Source of the DNA: Cryptomeria japonica
Lineage: Eukaryota > Streptophyta > Pinopsida > Cupressales > Cupressaceae
Assembly: GCF_030272615.1 (NCBI RefSeq)
Contig: NC_081411.1
Coordinates: 160,221,471 to 160,285,470, forward strand
DNA length: 64,000 nt
Direction: 5' to 3'
Shown here: positions 23,716-36,652 of the stretch, in pieces
Layout of the letters: each line of letters begins with the position of its first letter
Position numbering within the stretch: position 1 is the first letter of the stretch
Program-made: the position numbers and the translations under genes
Notes under the pieces: model-generated
Database searches by the model: none
The model's input: the letters and a program-made list of their open reading frames with translations, nothing else
What the model was told of the DNA's origin: nothing

Positions 23716-26164
23716 GATTTTTTTTATAAAAATAAAAAAAATAAAAAAAATTTATATATATTTTTATTACTAAAAAAAAATATAATATTTTTTTATATAC
23801 TTTAATGTTAATTTTTAATTAAGTTTTTTAATTATGATTTAAATGTTCATTAAGTAATAAAATATTATTAATTTGTTATTAATTATTTGTATAACGAAAA
23901 ACATACATTAATTAATATTCAAATTTTATTTTATTATTAATGAATATTTTTCTAATTAGTTACTTGATTTGTTAATAGTGTTATTAATTATTAATTTGTT
24001 ATATTTTATTAATCATGGATTAATAAATGCGTATATTAATTAATAGTTGATTCTAGCATTTTTCTATATGCATAAGGAAATAATTGTTAAGATTTGGAAC
24101 AGACTATCTTTACTTTGATTCCTTATATGTGTATATTTCCTTAATCAGGAAAGTGTAACTTGGTTCTGGATAGATGAACTTAGAGAAAATTATTTTTGAA
24201 CCAGTGTGACAATGATGTTTTAATTGAAGATTAAATATCATATTTAGTTGGTTAATGGTTGTTTAATTATATTTATGTGAAATTGGTTTAATCACTCATA
24301 ATGGCATATTTATGTATGCTCGATGCAAATGAACCTTAGAGAGTTAGAAAACCAAGAATAAACCGTACCTAGATGAGGTGGCTAACTGCAATCTAACTTA
24401 GATCATTTAGAAAACTTGATCAACATTTAATGTTTAAATCAATTCAAAAAATATTGTATCTGCTGGTTATTGCCTATGCGAGTTTAATTTTTGTATTCGC
24501 TTTTGCTGAAGTAATGGCAAGCCTTGCTTTTTTTGATTGGACCCTGTCGTATGGTTGATTTGGGTACTTGTTTCTGTCCTCGGTCTCGAGTTGACTATTG
24601 TATTATGGTGGTGTCGTAGTTGGTCATATCCTTTATGTGGGTGTCGAATGATGATTCGTGGTTGACCATAGTTGGTCAGGTCTCTGGTTAGAGTACCGTC
24701 AGTAAGTGTACATCTTTTGAGTCATGTTTGACCTGATGGTTGTTCCCTCCATTTTGAACTATGTTTGCTTGACCATGTGTATTCCTTGGTTTTGACTTCG
24801 TTGAGTATGGTCTAGTGTCGTATGGGAAAGTGGCTTTCGATTGGGGGTTGCGCCCAAAGTGGATGTTGGGTAACCCATCAAGAGTGAGTCTAATAAGTGC
24901 TAACCTAACAATAGATTAGAATGTTAATCTCTAAGTAAGATAATTGTGCCTCACACATGGGATGAGTGCTAACACAGACTCGACATGTTGTGAGAAGGCC
25001 TGAAATGGCAAACCATCATCGTTTTCTTCATGAAAGGATGTGTGGGTCCACTTGAGGCTTGGATAGGCCAAAGGTTCGGATTAGGTTGCCAAGGCAACCC
25101 AGTGTATGGGGTCGGAACCTATGAAGACCTACTAGGGTAACCATACCAGGTTGTGTGATGACACTTGTCCCTACGTTCGCTAGGGTGTTGTTGTATTGTC
25201 CTGTTAGGAGCATGTTTGTGGATTCGTTCTATTGTCTACGCCCTTGTGAGTATCTGGTTTCATGTTAGACCTTGGGTGGTGATGACTCAGTTTTTTGGAT
25301 GTCCTAATGGACCTTTATATTAGCTTCGATTATATTCAGTTGGATCCTTTCCTTTTCAGGGATCATTTATGTATTTATTGACTGACGTGGTTGTTTGTAT
25401 ATTGATTATGTTTTGCCTTGATGGCAGGATTGTAAATTATGAAAACCTCATGTATGCTTAACTTTATTAATTATCAGAGGGCTCTTGCAGTTGAGTAGAC
25501 CCAGAGATGTAGCCCTTAGGGGTGAACTTGGAGATCATCTTGGTGTTATGTGATGCTTTTATTCTTATGTTTCATGTTTAGTGTTAGCATATATGAAGGA
25601 CATTTTGATAGAATGTATAAGTGGATAAGATTAAATTAATTTTAAATGCATGTATGCAGCCCTCTCTTAGATGCAGTAAATTGGATCGTGAAAGAATGTA
25701 GCTTAGAGTAATGGAATATATTCAGTTGTTGTTAAGGAAATTAAGTATGCATGAAAAGATCTCATAAGTTTATGATGAAATTCTTGTGTGTTAGAATATT
25801 AGATGCATGGCTTATATTTTTAATGAAAAGCTTGAATGTAAGGTATGAATGAATCATAATGGATAAACATTAGCATGTGATTTATATTTTCATCTTCTGA
25901 AAGAAATTATCCTTGTTTAAGAATTATCTCGTTTTTAAGATAATCAACTTATTGTATTTTTTAGTGTGAGTTAAGTTAAATGTGTAATTAAGTAATCACG
26001 TTAGGAAACTCTTTAGGTGTTAGTTGTTGTCTTCCGCTATGTAATCTGAATCTTTGATATCTTGTTGTATCTTAATGTTGTGTAACTTAAAAAAAATAAA
26101 ATTATTGCACTCTATTCTTGTGTTATGGCTTAATCCCTTCGGGGTTTCCTAGTGGGGCATTACA

Positions 26165-27169
26165 ATTTCACAATGCTATATCAAAGAGGGGCAAAATGTA
26201 GACACCTAAAATTAATATTTAATTAATTTAAGCCTATCAGCATAATTAATTGACTTTAATTGTGTTATCCTTATTCCTCTCAGAATCAATTAAATATAGT
26301 TTAATTAATCATGTCACTATAGTCCAATAGTTAATTTATCAAATAAATTAATTATTCCTCGATTCTTCTAAAGTCCCCTTCAATAATTATTTCCTCTAAA
26401 ACTCACTCAGTTAATTAATTCTAATTAATTAACCTAGTCATGTGATTCCTACAAATCACTTTTCCTAATCCCACTTAGCCTAATTAATTCTTCTAGAATC
26501 TATCATAATCATGCTTATCATTATTCTCCAATTTTTAATTCCCACTCATGTCACATCAACATTGAGTCTCTCAAAGAAATTCAAATTTCTTTGAATCTCT
26601 CAATGCATCCTTATTTTGGAATTTTTAATTTCTCAAGTTTGAAATTCAAATTTCTCCCCCCTTTTCCAAAGGAATTTTATATTCCTATTTATTTTCCCAA
26701 TGCACCTTGATCCATGCCTTCTATCCAAAATAAATCTCAACCCTTCATATTTAAATCAATCTTGGCCCTTCATTGGCCTTCTCCAATCTATAAATTGGAG
26801 CTTATCCTCCTCACAAAAGGGGATCCACTTCTCATGCATCCTCATGCTGCTCTATTCTCCCCTCACCCTCTTCTAAATTCTTTCTCAAATCTAATTCAAA
26901 TCCAATCCAATAATCCATCCACTTACCTTGTTGAGCACAAGAAGAGCAATCCACATCTCTCTCCAACTCTCCATTTGTCAATCTTTGGAGCTAGCAAAGT
27001 TCGTGGAGGCAAGGAGGACAAGGAAGAGCTACTTGCAATGGGAGCTTCATGAGTATATTTCATTTATGTTTTATTTTGTTTTCATGATGTTCTTGTTCAA
27101 ATCTTTCTTGATATCTCATTTAAATGGTTTTTGTGTTTATTGAATACTAATCATGCTGTAACCATTTCA
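26165..27169 (+). repeat. PPT and probable 3' LTR of another TGTAGACACC-family element
   Basis: CAAAGAGGGGCAAAA (26182-26196) is the same polypurine tract as in element B and is followed at 26197 by TGTAGACACC. A TATA-like CTATAAAT lies at 26788-26795 and the unit may end at ...ACCATTTCA (27169). The 32 bases before it are all that remain of its interior, because the 4.2-kb LTR ends at 26164. The right boundary is uncertain. Confidence 0.5.
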
Positions 27170-27170
27170 T

Positions 27171-27785
27171 TGTGAGACAGGTTCAGTTAACCATTAAAGG
27201 TTATGTAAGAGCCTTAAATGGTTTGGAAGACTTTCAGGGTTAACTTGTTGAGGACATAAAGCCTTTAATGGTTATTGAAGACTTTGGAGGATTTGGGAAG
27301 TGACTTGTCTTTGCTTAGGAATGTGACAATAATTAGGAGATGAATTAGGCTAAATTGGAATTGATTAGAAGAATCTAGAAGGGGTTTAGGAGGCAAGTGG
27401 GAGATGTAGGAAAATGCAAGTGGAGGAAAAAGGATTTTAATTAAAATAAAATTACTTTATTTCAACCAAAATAGATGCAACTTGCATATATACAAGTGGG
27501 AGATTTAAATAAATAAATTAGATTTATTTATTTACAAGGATCAATTTAATTAAATGTAAATTTAATTAAAAAGGGAGAAAGGGGAATTAATTTAATAAAG
27601 TGATTTATTTAATTAAAGGCTAGAGAAGGTTTAGGTGAACTTAATTAAATAAATTGAGTAATTCATTTAATCAAATAGACAAATATGAAGAAATTAATTA
27701 AATAGAATTTAATTAATAGGAGGAATGGGTTTAAAATAAATATGAAATATTTATTTAGGAAAGTGGTCAAATTTATATGTCTACA
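27171..27785 (-). repeat. LTR-like unit in opposite orientation
   Basis: Its right end read on the minus strand is TGTAGACATATAAATTTG and it contains the same style of AAATAAAT...ATTTATTT palindromes as the other LTRs, plus a TATATA at about 27485-27490. The left end (TGTGAGACAGG at 27171) is a guess. It directly abuts the plus-strand LTR above. No target duplication was found. Confidence 0.4.
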
Positions 27786-29212
27786 ATATTATGTTGGTTG
27801 GAATATGTATTTGCTTTAGTTGGAAACACTCATCAACATTTTAGAAATGTCCAACACCTTGAAAATGATCAATCTTACTATGATTAAAATCTAAAAAATA
27901 AAAAATAATGATATGATTTTATTGAAATCAAAAACCTCATAATGGGACAACAACCACAAATTTGAAATCTCTTTGTATGACTATGATTGGTTATCTTTGT
28001 ATTCATCAAAATCAACTTTGAAGGGGCTATACAAACTTCCCAAATAACCTCTAACTAAAATTTTCTCCACTCAACTAAAATGTCCCTCCAATACACTTGC
28101 AAGTATGCAATTGGAGTCATATGCTGGCTGATTTGCACACAAACGACAATGTCAAAATCAAAGATTTGAACTATTTCATGCCATGCAACATTTCCCTTGC
28201 CACCAAAGCCTTCCAACATACTTGTTGATGACCTCTACATGCATTCGTAATGAAGAAATAACTCCATTATACATGTGTTGTGCAACTTTTTTATTCATGT
28301 GTGCCTTATGAGAATATATTCTAATGCTTTCAAAAGCATTTTTTCTAAATTGAATCCCTCTCATGCAATGCATCCAAATGTTGTTAATGAAATGAACCTT
28401 CAAAGGAGTAGGAGTTTTGAAACTACCATAAGTCAAATTAGCATCCAATCTAAGAGGTAGATTGTGCAATAAGAAGGAATCATGTTTAGCCCTTGTTTTA
28501 CAAAATCTTCATGCAAAAAAGTTTTAGAAACTCTTTCAAAGTTAGGAATGTTGATGTCTCCATGCATCATCACAATCCAAGTGAAAAAACCTATCATCCA
28601 CCCAATTTACACAATCCTTATTAGGTGGTTTTCCTTGAGGATTACCAACCACATTGCTTAGCACTTCCTTGTGATATATACCTAAATATTCAACAAGTGG
28701 TATGCTAAAAGCATCATCCAATAATTCATCTTTTCTGAATTCCTCTTCATAACTCAATAAAGAACCTGGCTCCAACCGAGAATCCCTTTGGGGCTCATTA
28801 GTGCCTTCAACCAGCTACTCAATCTCCATGAATTGTGCATTTTCTATTTGTCCCTTGTTCATGACTACATTGTAATTGACTAATTTTTAGCTTGGTAGAG
28901 AGAGTAGTGGGATAGGATAAGGTCAAGAAAAAGCCTATCAACCTCAGTTTCCTTCTCTTGTTATACATCCAAGGTCTTTTGCAAATTTGATGGCATGATT
29001 CCTATCTGAGAGAAAATGCAAATAATTTTTCTTTATCAATTCCATTGCATCTTTGATAGTTTGCAAATTAGAAAGATTGGCTCCATCTTTAACTCCATTA
29101 TGTCTACCTTCAATTTGAACCTTCCATTAAATTTCTTCAATTAAATTGTGTGTCTGTGTGTGTGATGAAATCTTGAAAACTTTCACAATCTTCTCTTTTG
29201 GAACCATTAATT
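27786..29212 (-). pseudogene. decayed gene-like island, part 1 (left of element B)
   Basis: Minus-strand open pieces at 28542-28775 (ELLDDAFSIPLVEYLGIYHK, PPNKDCVNWVDDRFFHLDCD) and 28176-28469 (HNLPLRLDANLTYGSFKTPT) have protein-like composition and the same orientation, but are in broken frames. I do not recognise the family. Element B cut this locus: 29213-29217 and 40609-40613 are the duplicated target. The continuation is at 40614-41000. Confidence 0.35.
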
Positions 29213-29242
29213 CTTCTTGCAGACACCCAAAATTGTCATATC

Positions 29243-29473
29243 TAATTAAATAAATATTATTTATTTAATTATCTAAGCTTAATTCTTCTATTAATTAAAT
29301 AAATCTTTATTTATTTAATTAATTCATTTATCCTCTTCTAGCCTTATTTCTCATTTAAATAAATACATTTATTTATTTAAATTATCCTTTTCCTAAATTA
29401 AATAAATATCTTATTTATTTAATTGATCCCACTTCTTCTATTAATTATATAAATCTTTATTTATTTAATTAAT
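29243..29473. repeat. array of five AT palindromes in U3
   Basis: Near-perfect inverted repeats of about 28-34 bp at 29243-29271, 29291-29322, 29353-29382, 29396-29424 and 29440-29473, each of the form AATTAAATAAAT...ATTTATTTAATT. The same array is in the 3' LTR (39857-40087) and in the LTR of element A. Confidence 0.85.
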
Positions 29474-29633
29474 TCATTAGTCTTTTCTACCCATGACACA
29501 TGTCATTCATCTCTTAATTCATACACTACCTACCCCTTTCATTATTTTATTATTTCTTTTACCTACCCTCTAATCATAGCCGACCTCCTTTTACACCTCT
29601 CAATCTTATCCCTCCATTTCATATAGTGTCTTC

Positions 29634-29640
29634 TATATAA
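29634..29640 (+). promoter_or_regulatory. TATA box of the 5' LTR
   Basis: TATATAA in the context TTCTATATAAGG, conserved at 40248-40254 in the 3' LTR. The spacing fits a U3/R boundary near 29665-29670. Confidence 0.7.
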
Positions 29641-29994
29641 GGAGATGCTTCCTTCATTATCAAACCCTAATCATTCATGCTAATCATCTTTTATGCAATT
29701 GACTACACTACGATCCTACTAGCAACCACATTCCGTTCTTTGTTGAGCTCTTGTGCATATAAAATCTGAGAGCAAATATATCAAGCAAGATCAATGGAGA
29801 TAGGAAGAATGGAGATCCAAACCCTATTGGACATGTGAAGGTATAATCTTTGTGATTTCGTTTGGTTTGCATTGTCTTAGGTAATCTTCATATGTTATGG
29901 TGGATCTTTGTTGATTGTTAGGCTAGGGTTTTGTGGTTGAATTCATTTAGCCTTTCAATATTGTTATTATTGTTATCCATTTTCACCATATACA

Positions 29995-32540
29995 TTTTGG
30001 CACACCTGGTGGGACATGGATTTTTCTTAGATCTATATTTTTTGCAGATTTTTCTAACCCTATATTGCTATTTTGTAAAACAATTTGGAGAATAACCTTA
30101 TCCAGCTAGGGTTTTGGACACAAAATCAAGATCTTGGAGAGATTCGATCATATCTCACAAATGGCTAGAAAATTTTGCACCAAATTGTTTTTTTAGGTTG
30201 AAGAAAGTATCAGGAGCTCTCATTCCAAAATTCAGAATTTTTGAAGTACATTTTCATTTTCTATTAATTTTTTATGATTTTTCATAAAAAATTATTTTTG
30301 ATAGCAAATGAGAGAATTTTTTGGATTTTCTTACATTTTTGGAAATCTCTCATAATTATACACAGGATCTATTCTTTGTGATTTTAATTTTGATGCAAAA
30401 TATTTCCCTAAAAATTGGATCTTTAAAAATTAGGGTTTTTATTTATTTTGATCAGATCTCACAAAAGGCTTCGAATTTTGACATAAATTTTTTGTGCAAA
30501 TTAGAAAAAGTATCAGAAATATTCAATAAAAATTTCATATGTTTTGGATCGATTTTTCATTTTATATGAATTTTTTATGATTTTTCATAAAAAATTAATT
30601 TTGAGAGAAAATTAGCGAATTTTTTGGATTTTCTTACATTTTTGGAAATCTCTCAAAATTATACATAGGATCTATTTTCTTTATTTTAAATTTGATGAAA
30701 AATCATTCCTCAAAAATTAGATCTTTGAAAATTAGGGTTTTGCATTATTTTACTCATATCTCACAAACTACTTAGATTTGTTGCAGAAAAGTTTTTGCAC
30801 AAGTTTGGAAGACCATCAAGACTCTCCAGTAAAAATTTCAGATTTTTTGGACCAATTTTATATTTTATATGAATTTTTTATGATTTTTCATAAAAAATTA
30901 ATTTTTGGAGTAAATTAGCAATTTTTTTGGATTTTCTTACATTTCTAGAAATCTCTTGAAATTTTACAGGTGCTTTTTTTTATGATGAATCAAGTCTTTG
31001 AATTGGTCAACAAAACGCATTGTTGAAGGCCCCTATTTCACAAAGTCTTTTGGATCTAAAATTTACCTAACTTGTGTGCTTGCAGGAAGGGGTGATTATT
31101 TCAAACAATCCAAACTACTAATAAATGTTTGTTGCAGGTCCTTGGCAAGGGTTTTTGGATTTTTATTGTGTGCCTTATTTTCATAGACTAGCAAACACTT
31201 CAATTGGCGCACTAAAATTGAATCATTGTCTTTTGTGTCTTGAGCAATAGGCTCTTTTTGTTTAATCTTTAGAGGGTCTGTCTTCCCATGTGGTCATTAG
31301 GACTACTAGTGAGAAGAGAATGACCCAAGTGGTAGTGAGGAAAACCCACCTCTTCCGAACCACTATAAACAATTGTATTCATGGTGAAAACTATGGATAA
31401 CATGTGCTGATTAGTTCATACCGACACTATGTCTCCCCATAAACCCGTTTGATCAAATTTATTTGATCATTTGTAGGGCATAACCCCTACCAACTGGGAG
31501 CCTTCTGTATTTACAGAGCTGAAAGTGTTGCATGTACGGCCACATGAGCGGATGCCCTTACTAGCACCTTTTTGTTGTAGAAGCCCAAATCCTTCTAGTT
31601 GTTGGGGCAGGAGGTCGGACCTCTGGTAGCGGCCCACACACATACGGTTCTTAGTAGAGATACAAAGTTCACCACGGGGAGTTTTCGTGGGGACTGATGC
31701 TTGGCTGACCCGAGAAGTGAGTGCTGAGGGTGGAGCCAGTGAGGTCAAGCATCTAAGTATACGCTCTGAATAGCATAGCCTCGGGGGTAAAACCTCATGT
31801 GGGATCAACAACTATTGTCTTGGCCAGCCATAAGAATTGTGCTTGACTTATTTTAAACATTCAAAATACTCAAAAACCAAACGGCAAAACATTGTGTCTT
31901 TTGTGTTTTCAAGTGTATGCAAAACATTTTTACATCAAACAACACACTTTTCTTGGAGAGTCTAAACACTTGCAAACATTGAGTCCTCATCAACATTGTG
32001 TCCTCTTGTCATGAAAAACAGTCAAACATTCAAATTTGGTCACAACTTCACAAATTAAAAAAATTTTACAGTCCAGCAAACAAGAGCAATCAGTTTTAGA
32101 ATTCTTGAGCTTCCTAGGTTGTTTCTTCAGGTTTTCATCTAGCATTCAACTTGTCTTTGGGTCTCACAAAATCCATCATTGATTTACACCTTACATTACA
32201 TTCACATTTGTCTAAACTTGAGTCAAAAGGTCACTTGCTTGTCCTCATCATACTTTGTCAACACACTACATACAACAACACTTTGCTAAGTGGTCCCTCA
32301 TCAAGGTTTCTTACCTTTGGGTCTCATTTGGTTTTACTTAGAGTCAAGGTCAACTTACCTCATCAAGAGAAACTATCCTCTCTTTGGAAGTCACACCTAC
32401 TCTACTACATACATACTTGGTCTTACACTTTGGACATTGCAAGTACACTTCAGACTCATTTACATTCCATTCAACTCTTGGTCTTCCATACTCTTTCCAT
32501 TTTTCATCTAGTCTCTCACATCTTGGTCAATACCTAGTTC
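29995..32540 (+). other. 5' leader of element B
   Basis: Non-coding leader. The first kilobase is a 304-bp tandem repeat (30105-30965). From about 31000 it matches the leader of element A, including a GC-richer block at 31240-31830. The stretch 32130-32540 precedes the gag ATG at 32541 and is shared with A. Confidence 0.75.
30105..30965 (+). repeat. 304-bp tandem repeat, about 2.8 copies, each with a hairpin
   Basis: The anchor GGATTTTCTTACATTT recurs at about 30322, 30626 and 30929, giving periods of 304 and 303. Each unit contains TTTTTTATGA, a short loop, and TCATAAAAAA, a 10-bp stem, near 30267, 30570 and 30873. It is absent from element A. Confidence 0.9.
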
Positions 32541-35500
32541 ATGGTTGAAACCCATCTTCAAAAATCTAGGAGAGAAACTAAAGAGGCTAAAGAGTCCGCA
32601 AACATGAGTTCTTATGAGTATGACAATGATATCTTTTTCAATTCTGATCATACTACATTACTTGACATGGATGTCTATAGAAACATTCCAAATGTTGAGA
32701 ACATGGACACTATAAACAATAATGCTACACACAATGACAATGTGGACAACTTTTTAGTACATTCAGCAGATGTGGAAGAATCCATTATGAATCCCCATTT
32801 CAATCGATTGGTTGAGGAAATAATGAGGAGGGATAGACAATACTTCTTACAAATGATGGCACAAAGTGGAGCCAAGATACCTCATGATTTTGACATGTCT
32901 CAAATAATGGAACATAGACCTTTGCAACAACCTCACTCCAATATGGATCAAAGGAGACCTAATAGTGGAGGAAATAGAGGACCACACATGGTACCTGAAT
33001 CACCATCAGCTTTGCTTCAAAAACCAGAGGTCCCACATACATATTGTCAAGCATATGATACTCACTTTCGTAGACCATTATGGAAGTCTTATGCAGACAG
33101 ATATGCTCAATCACATACCAATGCTAAGGAACAACCACCAAAGCAATTGGATATTCAAAGGCATGGTCAAAATTTGGACACAAGGAAACCTCATGTCAAA
33201 TTTGGGGGCAACACAATAGAACATGACATGCCTGTAGAATATGGTATACATGCACAAAATAGATATGGTGTTCTCAACATGAATCTATACCAAGTGGTCC
33301 ACATACACAGCATTACTATAGACCACCTCCATATGAACATGTGTATGATCAATATCATCCATATATGCAACATGCTTCTCCTCCAATTGGTGCCTCAAGC
33401 ATGGGGTATGGTCCAAGAAGTCGATCTCCACCTAAGAGCGGTTTGGAACAACAAATCAGGGACTTACAAAAGAAAATGGAGGACATAAATACACCGAAGC
33501 CAACATACACAATGAGAGACATATGTCCTTATCCATTTGACAAGAGCATTCCAATGCCTCCATTTCCTGCACATTTTGTGACCCCTAAATTTGATAAGTA
33601 TAGAGGGAAAGGGGATCCTAAGGCACACATAAGACAATTTTTCACAGCTTGCATTGAGGTAGCAGCAGAAGAGACATATTTTATGAGATTATTCCCGCAA
33701 AGCTTAGGCGATCAAGCTATGGAATGGTTCTCCCAACTCCCACCTGGTATTAAGTCATGGGGTGATCTAGTAGAGGCATTTATTCAACATTTCTCCTACA
33801 ACATAGAGACAGACATATCAGTCACTACTTTGTGCAACACCAAGCAAAAAGAGGGAGAGTATTTTGCATCATTTTTACAAAGATGGAGGAATCTAGCCAG
33901 CAGATGCTCTTGTGAAATTCCACAAAAACAAATGGTAGAAATGTTCACACAGAATGTTAACAAAGACATTGGTTATGATCTAAGGAAAGCTTGTTTGTCC
34001 ACCTTCAAGGACATCATTGAAAATGGCTTAGCGACAGAAAAGGTCCTAATTGAACAAGGAGTTATTAAGATATTCAAGGAAAACAAAGATGACTTTAAAG
34101 GAAAAGACAAGCCAAGATTTTGGAATAAAAACAAGAACACAGTCAATGATGGTGTTGTTGATGCCAACACAGTGCGACCCAAATTCATTTTTTCTGGATC
34201 AAGTTCTACAAACAATCAAGTGAATACTCAAACAACTTCTAGATCATGAAGGAAGTATACCCCGTTGGGAGAACCACTTGAATCAGTCTTCAAAAAGCTA
34301 GTGGCAAACAAGGTAATCACTATTCCAGATTTTCCTCCATATGAACCAAAGGTTAAACCAAATTGGTGGAATGATGATGAATATTGTGAATTTCATAAGA
34401 GCAAGGATCATCAGATAGGAAATTGTCATCGACTGAAGAACATCATACAAGATCTCATTGATAGAGCTGACATTGAGATTGAGGGACATTCCTCCAATCA
34501 AGAACATGAGATGTTTAAGGAACCATTCCCAAAACATGACAAGGGAAAAGCTAAATCCACAGAGGATCAAACCAACTATACTAGAGCATCCTACAACTAT
34601 GATTCAACTATCAATCACATCTCGATGGACAATTATGTCTCTACCATTATCATCAAGGACAAAACATCTAAGAATTCTACCCAAAGACCTAAGATTGTCC
34701 TGAAAGGCGTTGGATCTTCTTCCGAACCTACATTTGAATGTAATGTCACAACTCGTCGAGGTAAATTCACTTTGCAAGGTGCCCCAACTAAGAACACCAC
34801 TTCCTCATCAACCAAACCTAAGTATGACCTTGTAGAACAGTTAGGGAAGACACCCGCGCTCATTTCAATCCTTGAGCTATTACGCATATCTCCCGCACAT
34901 AAAGCTATTCTTGACAAAATCTTGAGAGATATTGCTGTTCCTACTGATCTGAACATGGACCAATTTCAAGCCATGGTGGGATACCTTTCCATTCCACACT
35001 CCCTTACTTTCACAGAAGCCAATGACGCATCTGTAAGTCAGCCACATAATGCACCATTACACATTGAAGCCTTCATACACAAACATAGAATCAAACGAGT
35101 CCTGATAGATGGAGGAGCGGGTCTAAACATTTGTACATTGAGCACTATTAAACAATTGGGATATTCTGAAAAAGCTATGAATTCTACAAACAAAATTACC
35201 ATCAAGGCATATGATGATGAAGAGAATTCATCCAAAGGCACAGTCACCTTGCCTCTCAGAGTTGGGCCAGTTATGAAGGATGTGGTTTGTCAAGTCCTAG
35301 ACCTGGATCTCACTTACAATATACTCTTGGGACGCCCATGGATTCATGAGATGAACGCAGTCCCATCTACATATCATCGATGTATCAAGTTTCCTCACAA
35401 TGGAGTTGAAATAACAGTTAAAGCTGACCCAAATCCATTCATATATTGCAACAATCTGTGACCTAGATCAGAAATAACAATTCCAGCTAATCAAGAAGCT

Positions 35501-36652
35501 GTTCCATCTTCAGCATATGTGGATCCAGAATCATTGAAAGCTTCTATATCAAAACAAACAGAGCTCAAAGAAAAATTCAAGATTAAAGACATGGGATGTG
35601 GTGAGTATATCTTTCATGTTGAGCAACTCCCACTATCTCCTAAGACATTCAGTCGACAAGAACAATCTATAAACAATTTACAAGGAATTGGGTGTGAACC
35701 ACCTAGTGTTGTGGCTACTGAGTCTGAATGCAAATCTCCTCTAGTGATGCAAGCATCTCTTGATATCAATAGTCCTAAGAGTGGTTCCAGCGAAGAATCT
35801 ATTCAGTGCATCACTAGCCCTCTTGAGAACTCACATAGCTTTACCATATCATCCACTCCTTCCATTTCCACTCCACTTCTAGACTTGGATCAACAAGAAT
35901 TAAAAAAGCCCTCACTCATTGGGGATCAAAAATCAAGCTTTGAAAAGAAAAATCTAAAAGTCAAAAATAGAGAGAAGTCCTTTAGTTCAAATCAAAATCA
36001 AAAGCTATTGGACTCTGCAAAAATCAAAGTAAAGGATAAAAATCCTATGAAAGAAAAAGAGAAAGAGTTGATCTCCCCTAATATCAAAATAACTGGGGGC
36101 AAAAATTCTACAATTGCAAGTCAAAAAGATTACTTGTTGATCCTAAGTCTCCATCATGCTATCCTACTTTCACTTCTTTTCACAATCATAAGCCTTCATA
36201 ACTCTTCCACTTGTTCCACACATCCTTTCCATTATGGTGATACATCATGGACCTTTAATGGAGCTTCCTTGAAGGACTTTGTTATCAAGGATGCCCAAAC
36301 TTCTTTAGGTGACAAGCATACGGGCCTACGTAGTCCACATGCTAGTAATTCTATCTCAATTCCTTTATCAAGGAAGACAGTCACTCGAGCTACATATCAT
36401 TCAATCAAGGAATGTTCCAGCTACAATCATAAGGTCAAGCCTCGCACATTTGAGGTAGGTGACTTGATTCTCAGAGAAAACCCCAAGAATCAGCAAGACA
36501 GAGAGAAGAAGGGAAAGTTCAAACCAAATTGGCTTGGTCCTTACATCATTACAGCAGCATATGGATCTGGGGCATATCAGCTCTCAACTACAGAAGGTGA
36601 ACCTTTGGACGATCCTATCAATAGCATGCACCTTCATAGGTTTTACACATAG
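32541..36652 (+). pseudogene. gag-protease-linker-integrase-tail polyprotein of element B (broken)
   Basis: Starts at ATG 32541 and ends at the stop before 36653, about 1,370 codons. Domains: variable N-terminus; retroviral-gag-like region around 33670-33960 (GDQAMEWFSQLPPGIKSWGD); Cys/His segment CEFHKSKDHQIGNCHRLK (about 34385-34440); protease-like site LIDGGAGLNIC (about 35101-35135) and LLGRPWIHEMNA (about 35324-35360); a Ser/Lys-rich linker (35520-36400); and an integrase C-terminal tail with VKPRTFEVGDLILRENP and KFKPNWLGPYI (36430-36650). Against element A it has a 1-nt loss near 33270 (frameshift), a TGA at 34247-34249 where A has CGA, and a TGA at 35459-35461. RT, RNase H and the integrase core are missing between protease and tail. 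Not functional as it stands. Confidence 0.88.

Larger units (their letters stand above)
21918..26164 (+). repeat. 4.2-kb chromovirus/LARD-type LTR
   Basis: Starts TGTAGTACCCC after a polypurine tract and ends GGGGCATTACA at 26164, so TGTAGT and ATTACA form the short terminal inversion expected for LTRs. Length is 4,247 bp, in the range of Tekay/Del chromoviruses and LARDs. It carries a GC-rich promoter region (23516-23715), a 34-bp duplication at 22595-22660 and long AT-rich segments (23720-24050). The base after the LTR begins ATTTC, but no matching upstream copy could be found. Confidence 0.7.
29218..29994 (+). repeat. 5' LTR of element B
   Basis: Begins TGCAGACACC (a TGTAGACACC variant) and ends CCATATACA. 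Five AT palindromes lie in U3 (29243-29473), followed by TATATAA at 29634-29640. Directly inside the LTR is TTTTGGCACACCTGGTGGGA, the probable primer binding site; the tRNA was not assigned. Confidence 0.95.

Noticed and set aside
23346-23805. Overlapping Gly/Pro-rich open frames over the GC island
   Set aside because: They arise from the 41-bp GC-rich repeat being stop-poor in several frames on both strands; no frame looks like a protein.
26714-27052. 112-codon ORF in the LTR-like unit
   Set aside because: It lies across the presumed TATA/R-U5 part of an LTR and has no recognisable domain.
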